From Riptortus pedestris (Eukaryota; Arthropoda; Insecta; Hemiptera; Alydidae), in assembly GCA_019009955.1 (NCBI GenBank), contig CM032229.1, positions 2,475,001 through 2,539,000 on the forward strand: DNA of 64,000 bases, given 5' to 3'. Shown piece after piece: positions 55,779-64,000 of this stretch; the stretch's first letter is position 1, and the number at the start of each line of letters is the position of its first letter. The notes below the pieces were generated by a model. That model did not search any database, was not told the DNA's origin, and saw only the letters and a program-made list of their open reading frames with translations. The position numbers and the translations under genes are program-made.

Positions 55779-55902
55779 TTTTGAACGGACCTAATTTTCG
55801 TCATCTCCTGGGTAGGATCGATGGACATTTGAAGAAAAATTTCGAAAATCGCATCATGAGTACAACCTCAATAGCTGATTTCCTTTAAGGGAAATCTGCT
55901 AA
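55575..55902 (+). mobile_element. H1 repeat, 3' half
   Basis: This runs from CCTCCCCTCTAAACCCCCCC through a TA tract (55723-55774) to CTGATTTCCTTTAAGGGAAA and TCTGCTAATAG. Nearly identical to 54500-54836, so one may have been copied from the other recently. Confidence 0.6.
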
Positions 55903-56959
55903 TAGAAAATGAAATATCGCAAATTTTTACTTCTGGCCCCCCTATAACTCCCTCTCCCGTTCGAACCTAAAAATGTTAATATAGCTTATAATCATGGGAG
56001 ATTTAATAATAATTGTCATACCAAGTTTTGTGTAGTTCGGTTGAGTCTTTTTTCGGTTCAATCGCTAGTACCTAATAAAATAGTTGGCTCCCGCTTTAGT
56101 TTTGGGTGAATACCTCGTGTATACTTTGTTATAAAACAAAAGTGAATATAACAAATGTTACTTTAAATAACAAAATAAACAACTTTTGTCATGTGCTATT
56201 TGCAGGAAACCCAGTAGAAATTGAAATCCCACAATTATAATTTCAGGCCTCCTTTATAACTCCCACTCCTGTCCGTCCCTAGAAATGCTAGTATGGCTAT
56301 GATAATTAAGGCGTCAGTCCTAATACACATACTAGGTTTGAGTCGATTGAGTCATGTGTGCCAAATAATATTGTTGACTCCCGCTTTAATTTTGAGCGCA
56401 TAACGCATTTAAACTTCGGAATACGACGAACGTGAATATAACAAAAGTTACACTAAATAACAAAATAAACAACTATTGTTATATGCATATTTTCGGAAAA
56501 ACCAATAGGAAACGAAATATTGCTATTATTAATTTCAGATCTCCCTTACAACCCCCACTCCCCCCTGCCCGTCACAAGAAACGTTGGTGTGGTTTGTTAT
56601 AATGAAGGCGTTAGTGCTAATACATATACCGAATTTTATTTATTTCGGTTGGATCTTTCGTCCCAAATAAAATTGTTGACTCCCGCTATAATGTTTAGCA
56701 TATAACTCATTTCAGGCCTCCCTTATAACCTCCACTCCTGTTTGTCTTAGAGAACATTAATATAGCCGAAAGTCTAAGTTGGGCTAGTAGTAATATATAT
56801 ACCAAGTTTCATAAAATTCGGTTCAGCCGTTTATGCGTGAAAAGGTAACAAACAAACAGACACCAAAGAAACAAAATGCAGTTATGGTGTCTATGACATA
56901 TGAAACGAAATGTTATCGTGAAATTTCGCGAATAAAATCAATGTAAAGACAGAGGTTAC

Positions 56960-57011
<52 letters not shown>

Positions 57012-57570
57012 TAGCTCAGATACCCGGCTTCGCTCGGGAATTCATTTGAGGCTGAATGGTGATGTTATATTTTTGGCAAGGCTTTACTTTGCACAATATT
57101 TTGACATTTACCCGTTCCAGTGTTTAGGGTTAACACCCGTCGTTTCTGTGGATTTGTTAATAATAAAATTATTTTTTTATGTAAGACTTCACTGTCCTGC
57201 ATATTGTCATATTTCCCGTTTCCTGTGCATTATGCATAGATTTGAATTATTAATGAGAAAATATTGACATACATTTGATTCAATTTTTTCATTTGAGGTA
57301 CCTGGTAGTTCATATTGAAAAGAAGTGTTGAGCACATTTCTCTAAATAACAAAATAAAAAAACTTTTGTTATGTGCATATTTTGCCGAAACCCCAATAGG
57401 AAATCGCTATTTTTAATTTCAGGCCTCCCTTATAACCCCCACTCCTGCCCGTACCCAGAAATAGTATGGCTTATTATAAGGAAGGCGTTAGTGCTAATAC
57501 ACATACTGAGTGTTTTATTTAGTTCGGTTGAGTCCTTTCTGCCAAATAAAATTGTTGGCTCTCGCTAAAG

Positions 57571-57645
<75 letters not shown>

Positions 57646-58371
57646 ACTAGCTCAGATACCCGGCTTCGCCCGGGAATTGATTTGAGGCTGAATAGTGATG
57701 GTATTTTTGTGGCAAGGCTTTATTTTGCACACAATTTTGACATTTACCCATCCCAGTGTTTAGGCTTTATACCCGTTGTTGGCATTTGTTAATAATAAAA
57801 TTAATTTTTGATGTAAGACTTCACTGCCCTCCATATTGTCATATTTTCCGTCTCCTGTGCATTATGCATAGATTTCAGTTATTAAAGAGAAAATATTAAC
57901 ATATATTTGAATTATTTTTTCCAGGTGAGGTACCTGGTAGTTCATGTAGTAAAGAATTGTTGAGCATATCACTATTTCTACGCAAATTACTTGCTCCACA
58001 CATTGTGCCTGGAGAAATGTATAAAACAAAACTTAATCTAAATAACAAAGTTAACAACTTTTCTTATGTGCATGTTTGTCGAAAAACAAATAGACAATGA
58101 AATATCGCGAATTTTTATTTCAGGCCTCCCTTATAACCCCCACTCCTGCCAGCCCCTAAAAATGTTGGTATGGCTTATGATAATTAAGGCGTCAACACTA
58201 ATAAACATACCCAGTTTTGTTAAGTTCGGTTCAATCGTTAGAGCCCAATAAAATAATTGACTCCCGCTTCAGTTTATAGAATATATCTCGTTTATACTTT
58301 GTTAAAAGACAAAAATGAACATAACAAAAGTTACTCTAAATAACAAAATAAACAACTTTTGTTATATGCAT
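55903..58371 (-). mobile_element. Three RC1 copies in a row
   Basis: Copies are delimited by CTAG ends at 57011 (CTAGCTCAGATACCCGGCTT) and 57637, each directly after a (TA)n or (TG)n tract. The first copy (55903-56965) lacks its CTAG end but has the 5' end CAGAGGTTACAATTTTATAT. Each contains the same ~230-bp modules. The last one is cut at 58371 by the gypsy LTR, within AACTTTTGTTATATGCAT. Confidence 0.6.
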
Positions 58372-59025
58372 TGTGGTGTAGTCATTGTGTTAGATATAGA
58401 ACAGTGTTATGTAATTAGAGCGAGAAGCGGGGGACAAGGCAAAAAGGAGACTGCTGACAAATGCGCTACTGGAAATTGGGGCGCATTGTGTCGTTAGGAT
58501 TGAGAGAGAGTGGATAGTCTTGCTATGCTAGTATTACAGTGCATTCTGCTTGCCTTGGCCCCCAGCGGTATGTCTGTTATAATATAATTAGTGTTAAGTC
58601 TTAGTTTCTGTTGTAAGGTGTAGTATAGGTATGTGTGTGTGTATGTATATGTATAACATAGATATAGTATAGTAGATAAGTCAGCTTCTATGTATATATT
58701 TTATAAATATATCTGTGTACCAACCAGCCATGTGTGTGCCTTACCGAGTAGCCAACATGACAATTGGTAACAGGTGTGTGGGGTGCGATCCACATCGTGT
58801 GTGTTAGGCCGAGAGCGGGAGCTGGGAGAGGGAGGCTAAGAGGCTCAGCTCGTGCGGAGAGGACACAGTGCGCGAGTAAGCTTCGATTGTACTATAGGCG
58901 CTCGGGCGATTTTAGGCGTGCGGAAGGCGTTTCATCCAAAATAACGTTTTTTTTTAAAAAAAAGTATGCCTTGCTACCATATAATACCAATTAGTAATTA
59001 ATTAGGTTATTATGAGGAATTGGCA
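58372..59025 (+). repeat. 5' LTR of the gypsy element
   Basis: The left boundary is set by the break in RC1 sequence and a TGTGGTGTAGTCATTG start. The right boundary is proposed at ATTGGCA, five bases before the primer site. A TATA-like TTATAAATATAT lies near 58700. The CA end is a judgement; the 3' LTR needed to confirm it is outside the window. Confidence 0.6.
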
Positions 59026-59030
59026 CTATG

Positions 59031-59048
59031 TGGGGGCTCGTTGGAAAG
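59031..59048 (+). promoter_or_regulatory. Primer-binding site, tRNA-Pro type
   Basis: TGGGGGCTCGTTGGAAAG follows the LTR. Its first 11 bases equal the start of the well-known tRNA-Pro primer site of gammaretroviruses, TGGGGGCTCGTCCGGGAT; the remaining bases differ. Minus-strand DNA synthesis would start here. Confidence 0.75.
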
Positions 59049-59082
59049 AGGAAAATACGTGCAATTCCATTAGATAGGAATC

Positions 59083-60159
59083 ATGTCCCTAGAAGGGAAA
59101 TTAGCGGAGGCGTTGGCCGCCAACGAAGCTCTTAAGATTAAAGAACAAGAACGCCTAGCTCAGTTGGCTGAGCTTAGGCAATCCTTAAAATCATTACAAA
59201 TGAGAAATGACCCCCAAGCATCCTTGAATGAGCCTAGTGCGGCTCTTCCACAGAGGAGAGACATGTCCTTACAGCAGCTAGTAAAGCCGTGGGGGGGGGG
59301 CGATATCGAGGCCTGCCCTGTGGAGGTTTTCTTGAGTAGTCTAGGGAAAGCCGCTAAGGCCGGTGCGTGGACTGAGGATGACACGCTCTTGGTAGCTGAG
59401 TCGAAGCTTGTGGGAGTAGCGGCTGTCTTTCTCCAAAGCCGTCCAGACATAGATACACTTCCCGCTCTAAAAGAAGCACTAATGGACCGTTTTGGGACTC
59501 CACTGGGACCGGATTATTATGCCAGAGCACTACACTGTGCAATGCAAGGCCTGGGTGAATCGGCTCGCGATTTTGCAGATCGATGTCGGGGTCTAGGAAT
59601 CAAAACATACAAAGATCCGAAGGAAACCAACCCTTGGACCGACGCTCAAATAGAGCAGGTGGTCAAGTCGTCATACGTAAACGGGCTTAGGGGCGAGAGT
59701 GGTAAGCAACTCAAGTTCTCACCACCCCGGACGCTGAGGGAGGCAATAGAAAGAGGCACCCTCATCGAACAGGTACAAGGATCGGAGGTTCATGCAGTAG
59801 CCCAAACGAGTAGCCGTGACGGTCGGGAGAACTGCTTCAATTGTGGTGGCTGGGGTCATTTCGCGAGGAATTGCTCGACTCCAAAAGATGATGGCAGGGG
59901 TAAGGTAGCCAGACCAACGAGGAAGGGGTATGCCCCGGCCAGGCCAGGTCAAAGAGGTGCATTTAAGACAGGGAACGCGTTCGGTGGTGCTTGTTTCGTC
60001 TGCGAACAACTCGGTCACAGGGCTGTGGATTGCGCTATGAAAGCAAGGGAGAAGGGGCCATTTCAGAATGGAAGGATTCACGTTATCGAGGAAAGTTCGA
60101 GATCCCCAAACGACAACGACCTGGCCACAGCCCCGGGGCCGGGTCTCTCAAGGGTCTAG
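59083..60159 (+). CDS. gag: Gag of the gypsy element, 358 aa
   Basis: Structural protein that packages the element RNA. The ATG at 59083 is the first after the primer site. Residues about 5-40 are Glu/Ala/Leu-rich and probably coiled coil. A capsid-like region of about residues 65-225 starts VKPWGGGDIEACPVEVFL and includes LMDRFGTPL and FADRCRGLG. Two zinc knuckles follow: CFNCGGWGHFARNC from Cys251 and CFVCEQLGHRAVDC from Cys304, both C-x2-C-x4-H-x4-C. The C-terminal 40 residues overlap the protease frame. The run of ten G near 59290 is in frame, so the base count there matters. The TAG at 60157-60159 would end most translation; a slippery site lies 46 bases before it. Confidence 0.85.
   Translation: MSLEGKLAEALAANEALKIKEQERLAQLAELRQSLKSLQMRNDPQASLNEPSAALPQRRDMSLQQLVKPWGGGDIEACPVEVFLSSLGKAAKAGAWTEDDTLLVAESKLVGVAAVFLQSRPDIDTLPALKEALMDRFGTPLGPDYYARALHCAMQGLGESARDFADRCRGLGIKTYKDPKETNPWTDAQIEQVVKSSYVNGLRGESGKQLKFSPPRTLREAIERGTLIEQVQGSEVHAVAQTSSRDGRENCFNCGGWGHFARNCSTPKDDGRGKVARPTRKGYAPARPGQRGAFKTGNAFGGACFVCEQLGHRAVDCAMKAREKGPFQNGRIHVIEESSRSPNDNDLATAPGPGLSRV
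60105..60111 (+). promoter_or_regulatory. -1 ribosomal frameshift heptamer CCCAAAC
   Basis: In the gag frame the codons are TCC CCA AAC, so the string fits X XXY YYZ exactly. Slipping back one base enters the protease frame, which is open from here. A GC-rich segment starting about 9 bases later (CTGGCCACAGCCCCGGGG) can fold, as such sites require. The heptamer lies inside the gag/protease overlap at 59991-60159. Confidence 0.7.
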
Positions 60160-60587
60160 GGGCTTCTCACTTGATCACCAACGTTAGCTCTAATCAGGGT
60201 GTAAGTGTAGTTGTGAGGGTTCAGCTCGGAACACACAACAGTGATCTTTTGGTGGATACAGGAGCGGGAATTTCACTCTTGAAGAGGCCCGTACCTGGAG
60301 TAAAGACGGAAACCACGAGGATTAGGGCTAATGGGGTGACCGGAAGCCCGCTCAAGGTCTTGGGACAGCAGCGGGTACAATTGAGCTATGGAGGAAGGGC
60401 TACCTCTCATATATTCGTTATCGCGGAAGTCGACCTCCCTTATGACGGGATAATGGGGATGGATCTTCTGGATAAGTTGGGAGCCAGGGTGGATATTCCC
60501 ACGAGGAGAATAGAGGTCTGTAGTGCGGGAAACAAAAGTGGTAACAGAGAGATCAGGGTGGTACAAAGGAAGGTAAGGACGGAATAG
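60112..60587 (+). CDS. Aspartic protease region (pro)
   Basis: Read by -1 frameshift from gag, ending in TAG at 60585-60587. The active-site motif is DLLVDTGAGISLL with the catalytic Asp at 60255-60257. The partner region IMGMDLLDKLGARVDI is downstream, as in retropepsins. It would cleave the Gag-Pol precursor. The following RT frame is a further -1 shift away, and its sequence is open only from 60545. A natural way across (second frameshift) or a one-base deletion are both possible. Confidence 0.75.
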
Positions 60588-62446
60588 TGAAGAGTGCATT
60601 AACACCAGAGGTCCTTGGGAATAGAAGTAATGGTCCCATTAGAGTATTAAGCGTCAATGCGCTTGACAGGAGGCTACAGGCGAACGCGATAGTCCCGAAG
60701 GAAAAGAAGGTCCCACCTTGGTCGGAAGGGTTGCTGAAGGTGAAGGTAACCGGAATCCCGGATAGTATAGCTATGCTGGAGACCGACGAGAGGCTCCTGG
60801 AGGAAGGGCTACGGGTAGCTCGAGTAGTAGGTCTCGTCGATGGAGGGTACTTATGGACCAAGGTCGTGAACTGTACCGATAGAACTCTGAGAATAAAGGG
60901 GCGCCAGGTGATCGGCACAGTGTACCCAGTTGAAGAAGAGCCGGCCGAAATAGGGAGGGTGAATTCTGTGAGGGAAAGCCGCGGAAATAAGTTAGAGGAC
61001 GACCTTCTTGGAAAGCTTAAGCATTTAGACTCCGCAGATCGGGATACCCTAATGGCAGAGCTCTTGAAATTTGAATCGTTGTTCGCTCCCCTAGGGCAAG
61101 GAAGTGGAGGGTGTACGGCTCCTGTTGAGCATAGTATTGATACGGGCGATGCGCGTCCTATAGCAAGGAGACCATATCGGGTGCCAGTCCATCTCCGAAA
61201 GGAAATGGAACAGCAAATAGATGACCTTCTCAAGAAGGGAGTCATCGTGCCGTCGAACTCACCCTGGTCGGCCCCAGTAATACTCGTACGAAAGAAGTCT
61301 GCTAGCGGTGAGCCGAAGTACAGATTTTGTACTGACTTCCGGGAGCTTAACGCGGTGACCCGACCAGATGCTTACCCCTTACCCCTGATACAAGAGACGC
61401 TTGAGGGGCTAGGTGGTTCTCAGTATTTCACCACCCTGGATCTCGCCAGTGGCTATCATCAAATCCCTATCGCCGAAAAAGACCGCGCGAAAACAGCATT
61501 TAGCACTCCCGAAGGACACTACGAATATACCATGATGGCTTTCGGCCTAAACGGTGCGCCGGCTACCTTTCAGCGGCTTATGGATAGATTACTCTACAGG
61601 CTTAAAGGGGAGGAGTGTTTTGTGTACTTGGACGACGTAATAGTTTTCAGCAAGACCATGAAGGAGCACGCTGAAAGATTGGGGCGAGTCTTAGAGCGGT
61701 TCAAGGCATTCAACCTAAAAGTAAACTTGGAGAAATGTCGATTCGCGGAAGAATCTGTAGAATACTTGGGGCACGTTGTTTCTAGGGATGGAGTTAAACC
61801 GGACCCAAAGAAAATCGAAGCCGTGAAGAGCTATCCAGAACCAAGGTCTAAGGCGGATGTGCAGGCCTTTTTGGGTTTAGTGGGGTACTATCGCAGATTT
61901 ATCCCGCAGTTCTCGGACATAGCGAAGCCGTTGTCCGACCTCACGAGAAAGGATATAAATTTTACGTGGAACGGAAAACATCGGGACGCGTTCCAGCGGT
62001 TGAAGGCTTACCTTTGGAGCGGAAGCGTACTAGCGTATCCTGACTTCTCGGCTTCTTTCATCCTTGCAACCGACGCCTCGGCGACGGGGCTTGGAGCTGT
62101 ACTTTCCCAGATCCACCATGGAGTGGAAAGACCCATCTCCTATGCTAGCAGGAAGTTATCAGAGACGGAACAGCGTTACAGCACGACAGAGCGGGAGCTG
62201 CTAGCCGTAGTCTGGGCTGTTCGGCAATTTAGGTGTTATCTCTACGGGCGTGAATTTAAATTAATCACTGACCACGCCGCTATCAAATGGGCTCTCGGTC
62301 TGAAGGATCCAACCTCTAGAATAAACCGCTGGAGAATCAAACTGGAGGAGTTCCAGTACGAACCTGTCTACCGGCCAGGTAAACTCCACCTTAACGCCGA
62401 CGCTTTAAGCCGCCATGTGGCAGCGGTCGACCCCTTGGGAACCTGA
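60545..62446 (+). CDS. pol: Reverse transcriptase and RNase H
   Basis: An open frame of over 620 codons with no ATG near its start, as expected of a polyprotein segment. RT blocks in order: YRFCTDFRELNAVT, DAYPLPLIQETL, FTTLDLASGYHQI, FGLNGAPATFQRLM, CFVYLDDVIVFS (catalytic YLDD; first Asp of the pair at 61631) and YLGHVVSRDGVKPDPKK. RNase H starts near 62040 and has LATDASATGLGAVLS (Asp at 62072), TERELLAVVWAVRQF and ITDHAAIKW, ending NADALSRH. All key residues are present. The frame ends at TGA 62444-62446. Integrase continues in the +1 frame, so one small indel lies at about 62415-62446, near the run CCCCTTGGG. Confidence 0.9.
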   Translation, partial: QRDQGGTKEGKDGIVKSALTPEVLGNRSNGPIRVLSVNALDRRLQANAIVPKEKKVPPWSEGLLKVKVTGIPDSIAMLETDERLLEEGLRVARVVGLVDGGYLWTKVVNCTDRTLRIKGRQVIGTVYPVEEEPAEIGRVNSVRESRGNKLEDDLLGKLKHLDSADRDTLMAELLKFESLFAPLGQGSGGCTAPVEHSIDTGDARPIARRPYRVPVHLRKEMEQQIDDLLKKGVIVPSNSPWSAPVILVRKKSASGEPKYRFCTDFRELNAVTRPDAYPLPLIQETLEGLGGSQYFTTLDLASGYHQIPIAEKDRAKTAFSTPEGHYEYTMMAFGLNGAPATFQRLMDRLLYRLKGEECFVYLDDVIVFSKTMKEHAERLGRVLERFKAFNLKVNLEKCRFAEESVEYLGHVVSRDGVKPDPKKIEAVKSYPEPRSKADVQAFLGLVGYYRRFIPQFSDIAKPLSDLTRKDINFTWNGKHRDAFQRLKAYLWSGSVLAYPDFSASFILATDASATGLGAVLSQIHHGVERPISYASRKLSETEQRYSTTERELLAVVWAVRQFRCYLYGREFKLITDHAAIKWALGLKDPTSRINRWRIKLEEFQYEPVYRPGKLHLNADALSRHVAAVDPLGT

Positions 62447-63160
62447 GAAGCGGGTAGGACAATCCTGGGATCGTAGCAAGATTATTCAAGCACAACAGTT
62501 AGACAAGGGGTGCAGGGAGATTGTGAATAGCCTTGGGACGAGTATTATAAGCGACGAGGACGGCTTCCTTTTTCTCCGATCCGACGGAGAACCCCGAATG
62601 CTTGTTCTGAGAGCCATGGTGGAATATATCCTTAGTCGGGCACATGATACCCCACTTGGTGGGCACCCGGGAATTGCCAGGACAAAACGGTTAATAGCAC
62701 GCCAATATTACTGGTCGACTCTGGATAAGGACGTAAAGGAATATGTGGAAGGGTGCAGGTCCTGCGCTGGTAGGAAAACGCCGGCTCGGCATAGAACACC
62801 TCTCGCAAATCCTAGGGAACCTTCGGAACCGTTCGAGGTTGTCTCCCTTGACATCGTAGGTCCCCTACCGACTACCTCCGGTACGAGGAAGCGCTACCTT
62901 CTCACGTTCATTGGCCATTTTTCGAGATACGCCGAAGCCATTCCAATATGCAATCAAACGACGGACGAAGTGTGTAGGCAGTTCGTTACGAAGATCATAT
63001 CGCGACACGGCGCTCCTTCCTATCTTCTAACCGACCAAGGAACAAATTTTACGTCCTCACTGCTGAAGGAGGCATGTAGATTGCTTAAGATAACAAAGTT
63101 GCAGACAACGGCATACCATCCCCAATGTAACGGAATGTTGGAGCGATTCCATGGGACCCT
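62415..63160 (+). CDS. Integrase, zinc-binding and catalytic domains
   Basis: The HHCC domain: HDTPLGGHPGIARTKRLI, then EGCRSCAGRKT. The catalytic triad is DD35E: Asp in VSLDIVGPLP (62850), Asp in LLTDQGTNFTS (63033) and Glu in GMLERFHG (63141), so the enzyme core looks competent. It joins element DNA to the host. A single missing base (or its equivalent) at about 63159-63161 ends this frame soon after. The rest of integrase continues in the frame used by RT. Confidence 0.85.
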
Positions 63161-64000
63161 CATGAATCACTCTCCCATTTTGTGCGCAAGGACGGACGGG
63201 ACTGGGATCGTTGGGTCCCATACGTAGTCATGGCCTATAACAATACGCCTCATTCCTCGACGTCAGTCAGCCCGAATCGCGTCGTTTACGGGCGGGATGT
63301 CCGGGCACCATTCGACTGCGACACCAGCTTTAGGCGCAGTTCGAGGGACGATGTTGACGATTACTTAAAGAGATTGGCGGTACGTCTAAAGGAAGCGTGG
63401 TCGGTGGTTCTGAAGTCTTCCAAAAATGCCCAACAAATCAACAAACGTCACTACGACCGGAAAACAACAGACCTCGCCTTTCAAGTAGGACAGGCAGTTC
63501 TACTACACCAACCGGTTGTTCCTAAGGGCTACGCTGCTAAATTTTACCACCCGTGGCAAGGGCCATTTCACGTTTCGCGGCGGCTTGGGCCGGTCACGTA
63601 CGAAATTACAACCGCACAATGGCAGACAAAGGTAGTCCACGCCAACCGATTAAAGGCGTCACCGGTGATATCACGCGATTGTCCTAAATACCCATACCGA
63701 CCAACCCCACGGAATAATAGAGCTAGAGAATCGCGGTGTACTGGGGATGAAAGTATACTCCCTGACGACAACCAAGAGGTTTGGCCCGGTGAAAGTGAAG
63801 AGGACGATTATAACGTCCTCCCGGAAGAGGAGGCACATGATACTGAGGATGAGGATGGTCGTCCCCGTACTTTAGAGCCTCGTGAAGAACCGAGCATTTA
63901 CGACTCCTCTGTGGCCTCACAGGAGGACGAGGGGGTTATGGATCAGACCTGGGAGCCCCCGATCGAGCAACCGCCAATCCCAGAGAGGTCCCCGTATTTC
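63161..64000 (+). CDS. Integrase C-terminal region and acidic tail, open at window end
   Basis: Read in the frame that begins HESLSHFVRKDG at 63161, it stays open for 280 codons to the window edge. It holds VMAYNNTPHSSTSVSPNR, the usual end of the catalytic core, and DRKTTDLAFQVGQAVLL. It also has a GPY/F-type module (HPWQGPFHVSRRLGPVTYEI, then VVHANRLK). Beyond 63690 it is strongly acidic (Asp/Glu-rich, e.g. GESEEDDYNVLPEEE) and Pro-rich. No chromodomain is seen up to the edge. Confidence 0.8.

Larger units (their letters stand above)
58372..64000 (+). mobile_element. Ty3/gypsy LTR retrotransposon, 3' end outside window
   Basis: Order: 5' LTR, tRNA-Pro primer site, gag, protease, RT-RNase H, integrase. 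The latter is followed by a long acidic C-terminal extension still open at the window edge. RT before integrase defines Ty3/gypsy. G+C and codon use differ sharply from the AT-rich surroundings, and the coding parts are little decayed, so the insertion is probably young. No polypurine tract, env-like gene or 3' LTR is inside the window. Confidence 0.9.

Noticed and set aside
60527..60533. GGGAAAC as a second slippery site between protease and RT
   Set aside because: It fits the heptamer rule in the protease frame, but a -1 slip there meets TAA at 60542-60544, three bases before the RT frame opens. It cannot serve as the pro-pol shift.

Overview
This window looks like AT-rich nuclear DNA from an animal, most likely an insect or other arthropod. 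It is dense with (TA)n microsatellites and transposable elements. The retroelements resemble R1-like, I-like and R2/R4-like LINEs of arthropods, there is a Ty3/gypsy element with a tRNA-Pro primer site, and the only convincing host genes have short exons, GT-AG introns and AATAAA signals. The species cannot be named from the sequence.

Host genes. Two tandem genes for small secreted or GPI-anchored three-finger (Ly6/uPAR-like) proteins lie at about 28.9-31.85 kb (copy A) and 33.5-37.4 kb (copy B). Copy B is a complete three-exon model with phase-1 introns. Copy A has the two cysteine-bearing exons with almost identical cysteine spacing, but its signal-peptide exon has lost its end and splice donor. 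The 5' ends of both genes lie in a segmental duplication (27994-29729 and 33168-34429).

Mobile DNA by region. At 0-8 kb: an LTR end, tRNA-derived SINEs, two abundant non-coding families (called RC1 and H1 here) and a relic of an RLE-type LINE. At 8.2-9.6 kb: a 63/78-bp minisatellite. At 13.9-18.5 kb: three DNA transposons defined by terminal repeats: a piggyBac-like MITE in TTAA, a Merlin-like element with 8-bp target duplications and an intact short ORF, and a third with 27-bp inverted repeats. At 19.5-22.5 kb: an R1-like LINE broken by an H1 element (itself broken by RC1) and by a solo LTR. At 34.4-36.3 kb, in the intron of gene B: a GC-rich island, 525 bp of near-pure C, and a 7 x 100-bp satellite. 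At 40.4-50.3 kb: an R1-like LINE, a mariner-related transposase relic, and an I-like LINE carrying a DNA transposon with 39-bp inverted repeats in its 5' region. At 50-58 kb: mostly RC1 and H1. At 58.4-64 kb: a Ty3/gypsy retrotransposon running off the window (LTR, PBS, gag, protease, RT-RNase H, integrase), with a canonical -1 slippery site between gag and protease.

RC1 and H1 are the main unexplained structures. RC1 has a short GC hairpin about 12 nt before a CTAG terminus next to (TA)n, as expected of a Helitron 3' end. H1 has subterminal inverted repeats, a (TA)n tract at a fixed internal position, a 3' palindrome, and leaves no long target duplication, which resembles Helentron/DINE-type non-autonomous elements. 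Most other long open frames are by-products of simple repeats.
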